A DNA stretch of 64,000 bases from Phenylobacterium montanum (GCF_018135625.1 NZ_CP073078.1:1364001-1428000); one strand, 5' to 3'. Shown: positions 26,770 through 35,238, counted from the first letter of the stretch. Translations and numbers: made by a program. Notes: generated from the letters alone by a model not told the origin.

Positions 26770-27375
26770 CTGCCCCGCCCCCTGACCGACCACGAGGTCG
26801 CCGAATTCCGCGACCGGCTTCTGGAAGCGGCCACGCGCCTGTTCTCGGCGCACGGGGCCGAGGGCTTCACCATGCGCACCCTGGCCGCCGAGGCAGGCTG
26901 CAGCCCCATGACCCCCTACCGCTATTTCAAGGACAAGGACGAGATCCTGGCCGCCGTGAGGGCCCTGGCCTTCGACCGCTTCTCGGACGCCCTGGAGGCC
27001 GCGGCGAACGGGTCGGGCGATTCTCGGGCCCGCTCCACCGCGGTCGGCGAGGCCTATGTCCGCTTCGCCCTGGAGAACCGCGAGGCCTACCGGTTGATGT
27101 TCGCTATGAGCGTAAGCGGCGACGAGCGTTTCCCCGACCTCGCCCGCGCCCGGGCGCGCTCGAACGGCAACATGACAGCCTACGTCCAGGCGATGATCGA
27201 TGAGGGCGCGCTGAAGGGCGACGCCGGCGCCATAGGCCAGATGTTCTGGGCCGCCATCCACGGGGTGGTGATGCTGGACATGACCGGCCTGCTACGCGAC
27301 GGCGCCGACGCCCTGAGGCGCGAGATGATGCGCACCCTGTTCATCGGCCTGAACGCGGCGCCGGCGCGAAGCTGA
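26770..27375 (+). CDS. TetR family transcriptional regulator with apparent CTG start
   Basis: A TetR repressor of about 201 residues. The helix-turn-helix reads FTMRTLAAEAGCSPMTPYRYF with KDKDEILAAVR after it, preceded by the first helix FRDRLLEAATRLFSAHGAEG, which must be included for DNA binding. Between the upstream stop (26698-26700) and Met35 there is no in-frame ATG, GTG or TTG. CTG at 26770 has GAGG six bases ahead and gives the natural N-terminus (M)PRPLTDHEVAEF, so I place the start there; CTG 26782 is the alternative. It probably represses the divergent nitronate monooxygenase and itself. Confidence 0.85.
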   Translation: MPRPLTDHEVAEFRDRLLEAATRLFSAHGAEGFTMRTLAAEAGCSPMTPYRYFKDKDEILAAVRALAFDRFSDALEAAANGSGDSRARSTAVGEAYVRFALENREAYRLMFAMSVSGDERFPDLARARARSNGNMTAYVQAMIDEGALKGDAGAIGQMFWAAIHGVVMLDMTGLLRDGADALRREMMRTLFIGLNAAPARS

Positions 27376-27381
27376 GGCCGA

Positions 27382-27822
27382 TCAGGGCTCGCACCGCTCG
27401 GTCGTGCGGGTCACCGGCGAACCGTCCGCGGCATAGTAGGTCTCCTCGCGCCGGGTACAGGTGCGGCCATAGTGGTCGTGCCACATGGTGATGGTGGTCG
27501 GTGCGTAGGTCGGCGGCGGCGGCGCGGGCTGCACATAGGCGACGGGCTGGGGCGCCGGTTGGCCGCACGGCTGCTTGGAGCGGCTCATCTGGTTGCCGAC
27601 CACCGCCCCGCCGGCCGCGCCGACCAGGGCGCCGTCGCCCTTGTGGCCGTGGCCCGCCACCGCGCCGCCCAGAAACGCGCCGGCTGCGGCGCCGAACAGC
27701 GTGCCGATCACCTTGTTGTCGTGCTTGACCTGTTCGCAGCTGCTGTCGGCGGCGCGGGCGGCGCCCGGCGCGACCAGGGCCAGGGCCGCCATCGCCAGAA
27801 GCGCGTGCTTGATCGTCTGCAT
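27382..27822 (-). CDS. Glycine-zipper 2TM-like envelope protein
   Basis: A 146-residue exported protein. A signal peptide (IKHALLAMAALALVAPGAARA) is followed by SSCEQV and a glycine-zipper segment, GTLFGAAAGAFLGGAVAGHGHKG with GALVGAAGGAVVGNQMS, typical of small outer-membrane or periplasmic proteins of the 17 kDa/Rickettsia-antigen kind. The C-terminal half is Pro-rich and ends in a Cys-containing domain around YGRTCTRREETYYAADG. Function unknown, probably envelope-associated. ATG 27822 has GGAGG nine bases ahead; an earlier ATG is less well placed. Confidence 0.82.
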   Translation of the reverse strand: MQTIKHALLAMAALALVAPGAARAADSSCEQVKHDNKVIGTLFGAAAGAFLGGAVAGHGHKGDGALVGAAGGAVVGNQMSRSKQPCGQPAPQPVAYVQPAPPPPTYAPTTITMWHDHYGRTCTRREETYYAADGSPVTRTTERCEP

Positions 27823-27916
27823 CTTGAAAATCCTCCAGTTCCGCGGGCGCAATGGCCGCGCTTGTTGGAGGAACGACGCGTCCGCCGGCTTTCATCCCGG
27901 CTGGAGCAAAAAAGTT

Positions 27917-28369
27917 TCAGCCCAGGCTGACAGCCCGTCGCCGGTCGTTGGGTTTGGCCCCCAGACTGACGCCGCCTTCGACATAGCGGGTTGCGTCGAT
28001 AGCCCGCAGCATCAGGTCCGCGGTCCATTTGTGGGCGCGGAACACGTCGACCACCAGTTCGACCGGCAGGAAGGGCAGGAAACTCTCGCCCAGGGCCGTG
28101 ACCAGCGAGCGCGCGCTCAGCAGGACAAGGCCCGTGACGAGGGTGGCGACGGGCAGCCTGGCGCGCCAGCCCTGCAGCAGGAGATAGCCGCCGGCGCCGA
28201 GGCTATAGAGCGTGCCCACCGCCGGGACCCAGGCCAGAAGGCCATCGAGGCCGATGCCGAAGCGGCCCAACTGCAGGATGTTGTCCGACAGCCGGCCGAC
28301 GTTTTCCAGCGAAGCCCGGATGCGGGCGACATCGTCAAGGGTCTCGGCGCGCTTGAAAGCCAGGTCCAT
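27917..28369 (-). CDS. DUF4112 domain protein
   Basis: A 150-residue small membrane protein. The family block ILQLGRFGIGLDGLLAWVPAVG with the following TLYSLGAGGYLLLQGWR and the LPVELVVDVFRAHKWTADLM segment identify DUF4112, a family of unknown function found in proteobacteria. Two hydrophobic stretches are probable membrane helices. It lies on the same strand as the glycine-zipper gene, 94 bases apart. No motif suggests an enzymatic role. Confidence 0.83.
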   Translation of the reverse strand: MDLAFKRAETLDDVARIRASLENVGRLSDNILQLGRFGIGLDGLLAWVPAVGTLYSLGAGGYLLLQGWRARLPVATLVTGLVLLSARSLVTALGESFLPFLPVELVVDVFRAHKWTADLMLRAIDATRYVEGGVSLGAKPNDRRRAVSLG

Positions 28370-28426
28370 CCCAGGACCATGACCGGGATTGGCCGGGTCA
28401 GCAAATCCCGGCGCGGTCGATGCGAC

Positions 28427-29014
28427 CTACTTCTTGGCCGGCGGGCGGCGCGGGGCGCGGACGGTCGGGGCGGCGACGACGGCGGGCTTGGCGGCCGGCG
28501 CCTTGGGCTTGACGGCCTTGGGCTTAGGCGCGGGCTCGGGCGGGGCGGCGTCGACTTTCGGGGTCACGAGCGGGGTCGCTTCGACGATCTCTGCGGCGGC
28601 TTCGACGATCGGCTCAGCCAAGGCGTCCGCCGCAGGTTCGACGGGTGATGCGATAGCGGCTTCGGCAACCTCTTCGACCGCTTCTACCACCGCGTCCTGG
28701 GCTGCCTGCATATCTTCGGCCACGGCTTCCACCACCTCGACCGCAGTCTCGGCTAGCGTGGCGACCATAGCGGCCTCGGTTTCGACGATCGCCTCGACCG
28801 CGGCCACATCCGACGGTTCAGGCGGCGCCAGCAGGGCCTCAAGATTGGCGGGGCGCATCCAGCGGGTCATCCACCAGTAGGCGACGCCAGCGCTGGCGGC
28901 CGCGCCGAAGGCCAGCCACAGCGGCGAGACGGCGCCGAGGGGCGCTCGCAGGGCGCGGTCAGGCGAGAGCGTCTCGCCGAAAAAGCCGAAGGTGGGGGAT
29001 TGAGGGGCAGCCAT
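28427..29014 (-). CDS. Ala/Glu-rich single-span protein of unknown function
   Basis: A 195-residue low-complexity protein. One membrane helix lies near residues 32-52 (PLWLAFGAAASAGVAYWWM), followed by a long Ala/Val/Glu-rich helical region with repeated VEAVAE-like heptads, and a C-terminal tail rich in Pro, Lys and Ala ending RAPRRPPAKK. The basic tail resembles nucleic-acid or polyanion-binding tails of phasin-like and histone-like proteins, but nothing more can be claimed. ATG 29014 has AGGAG eight bases ahead; GTG 29023 is also possible. Confidence 0.65.
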   Translation of the reverse strand: MAAPQSPTFGFFGETLSPDRALRAPLGAVSPLWLAFGAAASAGVAYWWMTRWMRPANLEALLAPPEPSDVAAVEAIVETEAAMVATLAETAVEVVEAVAEDMQAAQDAVVEAVEEVAEAAIASPVEPAADALAEPIVEAAAEIVEATPLVTPKVDAAPPEPAPKPKAVKPKAPAAKPAVVAAPTVRAPRRPPAKK

Positions 29015-29133
29015 CACACGCACTCCTATTGCCGGCGCAGACGCATTGTGCAGCGCAGCATAACACAGCCCAGAGCCTTCGCATCTGCAAAATGGCTGGA
29101 TTGGGCGATTTCCCTAAAGGAAACGTGTGACGG

Positions 29134-29961
29134 TCATATGCGCCAGACGCGCGCCTCTCCGCCAGGCTGCCCCAGATGGCTCACGGTCCATTGGCACGCC
29201 TCAGCCAGCACAGGCTGCAACGATGCTGGAGGATTGGCCGTCACCAGGGCGCAGCCGTTCATCTTCATCGGGTCGGACAGGGGCCGCAGCCGCGCCTCGG
29301 CCACCAGGATTGGCGGCGGATCGCCCGCCTCGATCCCTCGCAGGAAGGCGTCGAACGTCTCCAGGTCCTTCAGCGGCAGCCAGACCATCACCACCGCGGC
29401 CGGATTGCGGGCCAGGACGCCGGCCAGGGCCCGGCGGGACTGCGCGTAATCGTCACCGCGTTCGAACGGCGGGTCGATCAGGACAAGGCAGGCGCCCTTG
29501 GCCGGGGTCCGCGCCGGCGCGGTCGCAAAGCCGTCGCCAACCACAGTCTCCAGCAAGCCTTGGGCAGGCGGCAGGCTGCGCTTCAAGCCCTGCGCGTCCT
29601 CGGGCCTGAGTTCGCAGGCGATCAGCTTGTCGCCTTGGCGCAGCGCCGCCGCCGTCAGCCAGGGCGAACCGGGGTAGAACCGCAAGGCCCCGCCTGGATT
29701 GGCCCGCCGCACGGCCCGGACCAGGGGCGCCAGGGCCGCCGGCGCATCATCGGCCGCCATCAGCCGCCCGATCCCCGCCTCGGCCTCGCCCGACTTCCTG
29801 GCCATCTCGCCACCCAGGTCGTAGAGCCCCGCCCCGGCGTGGGTGTCGATCACGGTCAGCGGCCCGCCCTTGCCGGTCATCTCGGTCAGCAGGGCCAAGA
29901 GGCCGGCGTGCTTGACCAGGTCGGCGAAATTGCCGGCGTGAAAATGGTGGCGATAGTTCAC
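29134..29961 (-). CDS. rlmJ: 23S rRNA (adenine(2030)-N6)-methyltransferase RlmJ
   Basis: A 275-residue SAM-dependent RNA methyltransferase that modifies A2030 of 23S rRNA. The N-terminus MNYRHHFHAGNFADLVKHA is diagnostic for RlmJ; the SAM site includes VIDTHAGAGLYDL, and the catalytic motif is LVLIDPPFE, the DPPF/Y form for N6-adenine methylation. KMNGCALVTANPP near the C-terminus is also conserved. Length is normal. It stands alone, with a divergent thiolase beyond a 160-base intergenic region. Confidence 0.95.
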   Translation of the reverse strand: MNYRHHFHAGNFADLVKHAGLLALLTEMTGKGGPLTVIDTHAGAGLYDLGGEMARKSGEAEAGIGRLMAADDAPAALAPLVRAVRRANPGGALRFYPGSPWLTAAALRQGDKLIACELRPEDAQGLKRSLPPAQGLLETVVGDGFATAPARTPAKGACLVLIDPPFERGDDYAQSRRALAGVLARNPAAVVMVWLPLKDLETFDAFLRGIEAGDPPPILVAEARLRPLSDPMKMNGCALVTANPPASLQPVLAEACQWTVSHLGQPGGEARVWRI

Positions 29962-30124
29962 TCTGGCTTTCCTTGGGCTACCCCGGGGGTATCATCCGCA
30001 AAAGCTCGGCCGGCAAGGGATTGACGGCGACGGAAACTGACGTTCGCGGAAAGCCCCTTGCCATCCCCTACGTAAGGTCGGTTTGATCGGCTCAACTCAT
30101 CATCGATAACTTTCGGAGGATTGC

Positions 30125-31297
30125 ATGGGCGAAGCTTATATCGTGGCTGCGGCGCGCACCGCGGGCGGGCGCAAGGGCGGCCGTCTGGCGGGCTGGCACC
30201 CGGCGGACCTGGCCGGCAAGGTGCTGGACAATCTGATCGACCGCGTCGGCTGCGATCCCGCCCTGGTCGAGGACGTGATCATGGGCTGCGTCAGCCAGGT
30301 CGGCGAACAGGCCACCAACATCGCCCGCAACGCGGTCCTGGCCTCCAAGCTGCCCGAAAGCGTGCCCGCGACCTCGGTCGACCGTCAGTGCGGCTCATCG
30401 CAGCAGGCCCTGCACTTCGCCGCCCAGGCGGTGATGTCGGGCTCGATGGACATCGTCATCGCCTCGGGCGTCGAAAGCATGACCCGGGTGCCGATGGGCT
30501 CTTCGGTGGTGCTGCACGCCAAGGCCGGCATGGGCGTGCCCAAGAGCCCGAAGATGGAAGAGCGCTACCCGAACATCCAGTTCAGCCAGTTCGTGGGCGC
30601 TGAGATGATCGCCAAGAAGTATGGCCTGTCAAAAGACGAACTGGACGAGTTCGGCTTCTCCAGCCAGTCGCGCGCCATCGCCGCCACCCAGAGCGGCGCC
30701 TTCAAGGACGAGATCGTCGCGCTGGAGATCACCACCGCCGACGGCAAGACCGAACTGCACACGGTCGATGAGGGCATCCGCTTCGACGCCAACCTGGACG
30801 CCATCCGCGGCGTGAAGCTGCTGCAGGAGGGCGGCGCCCTGACCGCGGCCACCTCCAGCCAGATCTGCGACGGCGCCTCGGGCGTCATGGTGGTCAACGC
30901 GGCCGGGCTGAAGACCCTGGGCGTCGAGCCCCTGGCCCGCATCCACCACATGACCGTCATCGGTGGCGACCCGGTGATCATGCTGGAAGCCCCGATCCCC
31001 GCCACCGAGCGGGCGCTTAAGAAGGCCGGCATGAGCATCGACGACATCGACCTCTATGAAGTCAACGAGGCCTTCGCCTCGGTGCCCAAGGCCTGGCTGC
31101 AGGTGCTGGGCGCCGATCCCGACCGGCTGAACGTCAACGGCGGCGCCATCGCGCTCGGCCACCCGCTGGGCGGCTCGGGCACCAAGCTGATGACCACCCT
31201 GCTGAACGCGCTCAAGGCCCGCGGCAAGCGCTATGGCCTGCAGACCATGTGCGAAGGCGGCGGCCTGGCCAACGTGACCATCGTCGAGCGGCTGTAA
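30125..31297 (+). CDS. Acetyl-CoA C-acyltransferase (thiolase)
   Basis: A 390-residue thiolase that cleaves 3-ketoacyl-CoA with CoA or runs the reverse condensation. Cys89 in VDRQCGSSQQA is the acylated nucleophile; the second triad part is GHPLGGSG with its His, and CEGGGLANV near the C-terminus supplies the second Cys. VNVNGGAIALGHP is the standard family stretch. CGGAGGATTGC ATG gives a good start. It is followed by an intrinsic terminator at 31321-31350, so it is probably monocistronic. Confidence 0.93.
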   Translation: MGEAYIVAAARTAGGRKGGRLAGWHPADLAGKVLDNLIDRVGCDPALVEDVIMGCVSQVGEQATNIARNAVLASKLPESVPATSVDRQCGSSQQALHFAAQAVMSGSMDIVIASGVESMTRVPMGSSVVLHAKAGMGVPKSPKMEERYPNIQFSQFVGAEMIAKKYGLSKDELDEFGFSSQSRAIAATQSGAFKDEIVALEITTADGKTELHTVDEGIRFDANLDAIRGVKLLQEGGALTAATSSQICDGASGVMVVNAAGLKTLGVEPLARIHHMTVIGGDPVIMLEAPIPATERALKKAGMSIDDIDLYEVNEAFASVPKAWLQVLGADPDRLNVNGGAIALGHPLGGSGTKLMTTLLNALKARGKRYGLQTMCEGGGLANVTIVERL

Positions 31298-31320
31298 GTC
31301 GGTCGCAGCCTGACCTCGGA

Positions 31321-31350
31321 AAGGCGCGGGCTTCGTGGCTCGCGCCTTTT
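31321..31350 (+). terminator. Rho-independent terminator after the thiolase gene
   Basis: GGCGCGGGC (31323-31331) pairs with GCTCGCGCC (31338-31346) with one mismatch around a six-base loop, followed by TTTTC. It lies 24 bases after the thiolase stop codon and before the VOC gene. Confidence 0.75.
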
Positions 31351-31466
31351 CTTCTGAACTTTCGCAGCCGGGCCATTCGCGGCCAGCGGTTGCGATCGTC
31401 ACGGTCCCGCTCCATCTCCGGAGCCGTGGATCGAACCACAGCCAAGCCAGTACGGGAGGAGACTGC

Positions 31467-31844
31467 ATGTTTTCGCACATCATGATCGGGACCAACGACC
31501 TGGACAAAGCCAAGTCGTTCTATGACGCCCTGCTCGGGACGCTGGGCGTACCGCCGGCCCGGGTGGACGGCCACCGGATCTTCTACTTCACCCCCACCGG
31601 CATCTTCTCGGTCTCCAAGCCGATCAACGGCGAGCCGGCCACCTTCGCCAACGGCGGCACAGTCGGCTTCGCCTGCTCATCGCCGGACCAGGCCGACGCC
31701 TGGCACGCGGCAGGGCTCGCCGCTGGCGGGACCACCTGCGAAGACCCGCCGGGCGTGCGCGAAGGCGCCACCGGCAAGCTGTACCTCGCCTATCTGCGCG
31801 ACCCCGACGGCAACAAGCTCTGCGCCCTGCACCGGATGCAGTAG
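31467..31844 (+). CDS. VOC family protein (glyoxalase-like)
   Basis: A 125-residue single VOC domain: SHIMIGTNDLDKAKSFYDALL begins the first module, and DPPGVREGATGKLYLAYLRD with PDGNKLCALHR ends the second. His3 or His4 equivalents and the Glu in the last strand could bind metal. It is homologous to the protein at 21430-21807. A strong ribosome binding site, GGGAGGAGACTGC, precedes the ATG. Reaction unknown; it is transcribed after a terminator, so it probably has its own promoter. Confidence 0.86.
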   Translation: MFSHIMIGTNDLDKAKSFYDALLGTLGVPPARVDGHRIFYFTPTGIFSVSKPINGEPATFANGGTVGFACSSPDQADAWHAAGLAAGGTTCEDPPGVREGATGKLYLAYLRDPDGNKLCALHRMQ

Positions 31845-31872
31845 GGCGCCGGCTTAGACCGAAAGCGACCGA

Positions 31873-32340
31873 TCAGCCGCCCGCCTCATCCTGTGGGGTG
31901 GGCGGCTCTGTTTTGCCGTCGTGCTTCTTGTAGGGCTTGTCCGGCTTGACGCCGAGTTCGACAGTGACGTCGGCTTGGTCCGGCTTCACGTGTTCGTTCA
32001 GCTTCAGCGGCGCGATCTGTTCGGCCAGCAGCGCCTTCTTCCACGGATTCATGCCGATGCAGTAGCCGGTAAGGTCGCCGCAGGCGCGCACCTCGCCGGT
32101 GACGGTGTCCTGCACGACAATGATGATCTGGTCGTCGATTGGCTGGGCTGTGCTCTCGTCCTTAGTCTGCTGCGTCGAGATCAGCTTCGTCCACTGCTTG
32201 CTCGGGCCGTAGAGGCCTACCCCCGCGTAACGGCCATGCTGAGCGGCCTGCCGTTCCTCCGCCGCAGGTTCCGACAACTTCTTGCAGCCCGACAGGGCGA
32301 GACCCGCCAGGACCAGGGCGGTGAACGGGCGATGGCTCAA
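31873..32340 (-). CDS. Putative lipoprotein
   Basis: A 155-residue lipoprotein candidate. From the TTG at 32340 the protein reads MSHRPFTALVLAGLALSGCKK, a short signal peptide with the lipobox LALSGC. The mature part is charged and includes YAGVGLYGPSKQWTKLIS, IIIVVQDTVTGEVRACGDLTGYC and a Lys/Pro/Asp-rich C-terminus. GGAG eight bases before the TTG supports this start over the ATG at 32415. No known domain recognised. It is divergent from a secreted hypothetical protein. Confidence 0.68.
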   Translation of the reverse strand: MSHRPFTALVLAGLALSGCKKLSEPAAEERQAAQHGRYAGVGLYGPSKQWTKLISTQQTKDESTAQPIDDQIIIVVQDTVTGEVRACGDLTGYCIGMNPWKKALLAEQIAPLKLNEHVKPDQADVTVELGVKPDKPYKKHDGKTEPPTPQDEAGG

Positions 32341-32363
32341 CTGAGTCCACTCCGGGGAGGATT

Positions 32364-32381
32364 GATCACGGTTTCGTGATC
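32364..32381. promoter_or_regulatory. Perfect inverted repeat in a divergent intergenic region
   Basis: GATCACG (32364-32370) and CGTGATC (32375-32381) form a perfect 7-base dyad separated by GTTT, 24 bases upstream of the lipoprotein start and 150 bases upstream of the plus-strand gene. It is a candidate operator for the divergent pair or a small hairpin; no regulator is known. Confidence 0.35.
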
Positions 32382-32530
32382 GTGAACCCTGGCCGGGAGG
32401 AGTCAAGGGTTTCAACCGATGATCGCCTGGGGCGGCTGGTGGCGGGCCTGGCTTGGCCCGGAGAATTGTAGCCCTCGCGACTACAACCTAGTGTGCAGCT
32501 TAGGTCGGCGTCGATTCTTGTGGGGGCGTG

Positions 32531-34024
32531 ATGATTGGGCGCGGTGTAGTCTTTGGCCTTGCGTTATTGGCCTTGGCCATCTTTGCGCCGATCTCCGCCC
32601 AGGCGGCCGACGTATTGGCCTATCCGCAATGGAGTTCCGACCAGATCCGCGCGGCGCGGCCGGTGGAACCGGAGGGCGCCCTGGTCTTCGACCTGAAGAC
32701 TGAAGAGGTCGGCGGCAAGACGCCCAAGACGACCACATCTGCGGTGACCTTGGAGCCGAGCTTTACCCTGGTGGTCACAGGCGCTCAGCACGTCCTCTAT
32801 GACCATCGGCTCTGCCGCACACTCATCTGGACGGAAGGCAAGCCGGGGCTGCACAGCATGAGTTGCTACGCTGCGCCGGCGTTCAAGACCTTTGAGCTCA
32901 CCAACCGGCGCTACCTGGCCAAGATCACGAGCGCGCTCGGCAAGGCGTCGCCGCTCGACAACGATCCATACTGGGCCGAGGCCGAGTTGGGCTACCAGGA
33001 CAAGCCGGCCGATCGGCTCGCGAGCAGCCGCTCCGGAGACAAGACCGAGTACCGCCTGGGCGGCGAGGTCGTCGCCCGCTTCGGCGGATCGCTTGGCCCG
33101 ATCAATGACGAGGAGCGTCGGCGGTTCATCCGCTATCTGGCCGACGCTCAGCCTATCCATCCCCAACTCAGGCACGACCTGAAACAGAATTCCGATCTGC
33201 CGGCCCGGCTGGAGGTCGAAACCACGGCCCTGCAGGACAAGCACTGGATCATCCTGTCCCTCGGCGGCCTCAGGCGCGAGCAGCGCCCCTACCCGCTGCC
33301 GTCCGGGCTGCAGTCGGATCTGCGCCTGGGCGACGGCTTCGAAAGCCCGTTCGAGGCCAAGGGCGTCGCCCAGGCCCTGATGGCGATCGACGGAACCTCG
33401 ACCATTCCCAAGCCGGCGCCGGACGCCCTGCTGGACCAGATGGAGACCGCCGCGAACCAGGGCCAGAACACCACCGCGCTGATGCTCTTCTTTGAGTACA
33501 CCCAACAGTACGGTGTCCTCATCAAGGGGCCGGACGGCCCCCGAATCCTGGGACGCGTGCGCGCCGTCTTGGCCAAGATCCGGCAGGACGGCGAAGTCTC
33601 CAAGTTCCTCGAGGCGAACCGCTTGGCTGGAAGCAGCGACGAAACAGGCGACCGGCAGGCCGCAGCCCGCTACCTCGCTGGCGCCTCGGCGCTCGACCGG
33701 CTGCCCTTCGGGACATTCCGGTACGTGACCTTCACCAATCTGGTCATGATGTCGAAAGATGCGTCCTCTTGGGACAAGGTCATCTTCAGCACCATGCCGC
33801 CAAGGCCGGAGGACGAGTTCTGGACACACATCGCCGCCTATCCCTGGGCTAGCAACGCCTACAAGGATTTGGGCGATCTCTACCTGGACGGCTTCGACGC
33901 CGACAAAGCGTGGCTCGCCTTCGATCTCGGCCGCGCAGTGGATAAGGACTGGAAGGCCGGGAACCTCAGGCTGCCCGCAGAGTTCGAGGACCGGTTGAGG
34001 GCGAGCCAGGCCGACGCTTTCTGA
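32531..34024 (+). CDS. Secreted hypothetical protein
   Basis: A 497-residue exported protein of unknown function. The signal peptide is IGRGVVFGLALLALAIFAP with cleavage near SAQAADV. The N-terminal half is a beta-rich domain with two Cys (HRLCRTLIW and SMSCYAAP). The C-terminal half is helical and resembles TPR-like repeats (KFLEANRLAG, AARYLAGASALDRLPF, AYKDLGDLYLDGFDADKAW). ATG 32531 directly follows a GTG at 32528, and either could start. No enzyme motif is visible. Confidence 0.78.
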   Translation: MIGRGVVFGLALLALAIFAPISAQAADVLAYPQWSSDQIRAARPVEPEGALVFDLKTEEVGGKTPKTTTSAVTLEPSFTLVVTGAQHVLYDHRLCRTLIWTEGKPGLHSMSCYAAPAFKTFELTNRRYLAKITSALGKASPLDNDPYWAEAELGYQDKPADRLASSRSGDKTEYRLGGEVVARFGGSLGPINDEERRRFIRYLADAQPIHPQLRHDLKQNSDLPARLEVETTALQDKHWIILSLGGLRREQRPYPLPSGLQSDLRLGDGFESPFEAKGVAQALMAIDGTSTIPKPAPDALLDQMETAANQGQNTTALMLFFEYTQQYGVLIKGPDGPRILGRVRAVLAKIRQDGEVSKFLEANRLAGSSDETGDRQAAARYLAGASALDRLPFGTFRYVTFTNLVMMSKDASSWDKVIFSTMPPRPEDEFWTHIAAYPWASNAYKDLGDLYLDGFDADKAWLAFDLGRAVDKDWKAGNLRLPAEFEDRLRASQADAF

Positions 34025-34038
34025 ATTCAGCCGACCGC

Positions 34039-34209
34039 CTACTTCTTCATCCAGGGCTTCGAGGCCCCAGCCGTGACGCCCGCCACCTGCTCGCGGTGGA
34101 CCTTGCCGCGGCCCGGCGGTTTCGGCTTGGCCTGGTCCGCCGCCCGCTTCATGCGCAGGGCGCGTTCCATCGGCGTTTCGGCGGATTCGCTCTTCGTGTG
34201 ATCGCTCAT
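34039..34209 (-). CDS. Conserved-looking 56-residue basic protein
   Basis: A 56-residue protein starting MSDHTKSESAETPMERALR and ending AGASKPWMKK. It is basic, with KPKPPGRGKVHREQVAGV in the middle, and lacks hydrophobic segments. The frame uses strongly GC-rich third positions and lies between two well-supported genes, so it is likely real although short. The PWMKK end and GRGK core look like small alphaproteobacterial proteins of unknown function, possibly nucleic-acid-associated. AAGCGG precedes the ATG at 34207-34209. No function assigned. Confidence 0.65.
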   Translation of the reverse strand: MSDHTKSESAETPMERALRMKRAADQAKPKPPGRGKVHREQVAGVTAGASKPWMKK

Positions 34210-34283
34210 CCGCTTGGAATAGCACAGCCATGACGCTCGTGCTCGGCCACCCGGATCATGAACTATTATTCATAACAAGCTAC

Positions 34284-34296
34284 CTTGCGCCGCAAG
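34284..34296. promoter_or_regulatory. Palindrome upstream of the PadR operon
   Basis: CTTGCG and CGCAAG form a perfect palindrome around one central base, 44 bases before the PadR start and within an AT-rich promoter region (TATTCATAAC upstream, TATTGATAT downstream). PadR-like repressors usually bind such a dyad in their own promoter, so autoregulation is a reasonable inference. Confidence 0.4.
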
Positions 34297-34339
34297 ATAC
34301 CTATTGATATCCACTAGCCCATCGCAAGGAGGTGTTCTG

Positions 34340-34666
34340 GTGGTCGAAGCGGTGCAGGTTCAGCTGAAGAAGGGGGTGCTCGAGCTCTGCGTGCTCGCCT
34401 TGCTCTCCGGCGGCGACGCCTATGCCTATGAGATCGCCAGCCGCCTCGCCAAGGGGATCGATATGGGAGAGGGCACCATTTATCCGTTGATGCGGCGGAT
34501 GCAGGTGGACGGGCTGGTCGACACCTATCTGGTGGAGAGCTCCTCCGGGCCGCCGCGCAAATACTATCGCCTGACCGCCGCCGGCCAGGCCAGCCTGACC
34601 GCGCAGAAGGCGGAATGGGCCGCCTTCTCGGCCGCGGTCGACGAGATCGTCGGAGGCGCGCAATGA
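34340..34666 (+). CDS. PadR family transcriptional regulator
   Basis: A 108-residue winged-helix repressor. QLKKGVLELCVLALLSGGDAYAYEIASRL and GEGTIYPLMRRMQVDGLVDTYL are the PadR signatures, with the wing SGPPRKYYRLTAAGQ. GTG at 34340 is preceded by CAAGGAGGTGTTCTG, an excellent ribosome binding site. The stop overlaps the next ATG (ATGA). Operons of PadR, a HAAS/DUF1700 membrane protein and DUF2807 are common in bacteria and seem to regulate cell-envelope stress functions, though the ligand is unknown. Confidence 0.92.
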   Translation: MVEAVQVQLKKGVLELCVLALLSGGDAYAYEIASRLAKGIDMGEGTIYPLMRRMQVDGLVDTYLVESSSGPPRKYYRLTAAGQASLTAQKAEWAAFSAAVDEIVGGAQ

Positions 34667-35238
34667 GCCGCCAGGCCTTCATCTCCCGCCTGCGCCTGGG
34701 CCTTTCCGGCCTGCCGCCGCAGGTGATCAACGACATCGCCGCCGACTACGAGGCCCACTTCGACGAGGGCGCCGCCGCCGGTCGCAGCGAGGCCGAGATC
34801 GCCGCCGCCCTGGGCGACCCCGACCGCCTGGCGCGCGAGTTGCGCGCCGAGGCCTCGCTGAAGAACTGGGAGGCCCAGCGCAACCCTTCCGCAGCGGCCG
34901 GGGCGATCTTCGCCATACTGGGCCTGGGCGCGATCGACCTTCTGGTGCTGTTGCCGATCCTGATGTCGATCGGCGGGACCCTGTTCGGCTTCGCGATCGC
35001 CGCCCTCGCCTGCTTCGCCGCCGGCGCGGTGGTGTTCGTCGCAGGGCCAGTGTTCGTGCACGGCCTGCCGATTGCGGCGGTGATGATGGCGGGCCTGGGG
35101 ATCATGGCCCTGGCCACCTTCATCGGCTCGCTGACCACCCTCGTCACCATCGGTTTCGTCAACGCCCTGGTCTGGTACGGACGCCTGCACATGCGCGTCC
35201 TGAAGCCGGCCCTGGAGCCCACCGGGAGCGCCGCATGA
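34663..35238 (+). CDS. HAAS/DUF1700 domain membrane protein
   Basis: A 191-residue protein with an N-terminal HAAS domain: LRLGLSGLPPQVINDIAADYEAHFDEG and AEIAAALGDPDRLARELRAE, which commonly accompanies PadR regulators. Four or so hydrophobic segments follow, e.g. GAIFAILGLGAIDLLVLLPIL, FGFAIAALACFAAGAVVFVAGPV and AVMMAGLGIMALATFIG. The HAAS domain probably contacts PadR or senses the membrane; this is family-level inference. It is ATGA-coupled to the genes on both sides. Confidence 0.9.
   Translation: MSRQAFISRLRLGLSGLPPQVINDIAADYEAHFDEGAAAGRSEAEIAAALGDPDRLARELRAEASLKNWEAQRNPSAAAGAIFAILGLGAIDLLVLLPILMSIGGTLFGFAIAALACFAAGAVVFVAGPVFVHGLPIAAVMMAGLGIMALATFIGSLTTLVTIGFVNALVWYGRLHMRVLKPALEPTGSAA

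Noticed and set aside
26745-27203. A TTG-started frame overlapping the TetR gene
   Set aside because: It starts at a well-placed TTG but reads a Pro/Arg-rich, domain-free sequence in the wrong frame; the TetR helix-turn-helix is in the neighbouring frame.
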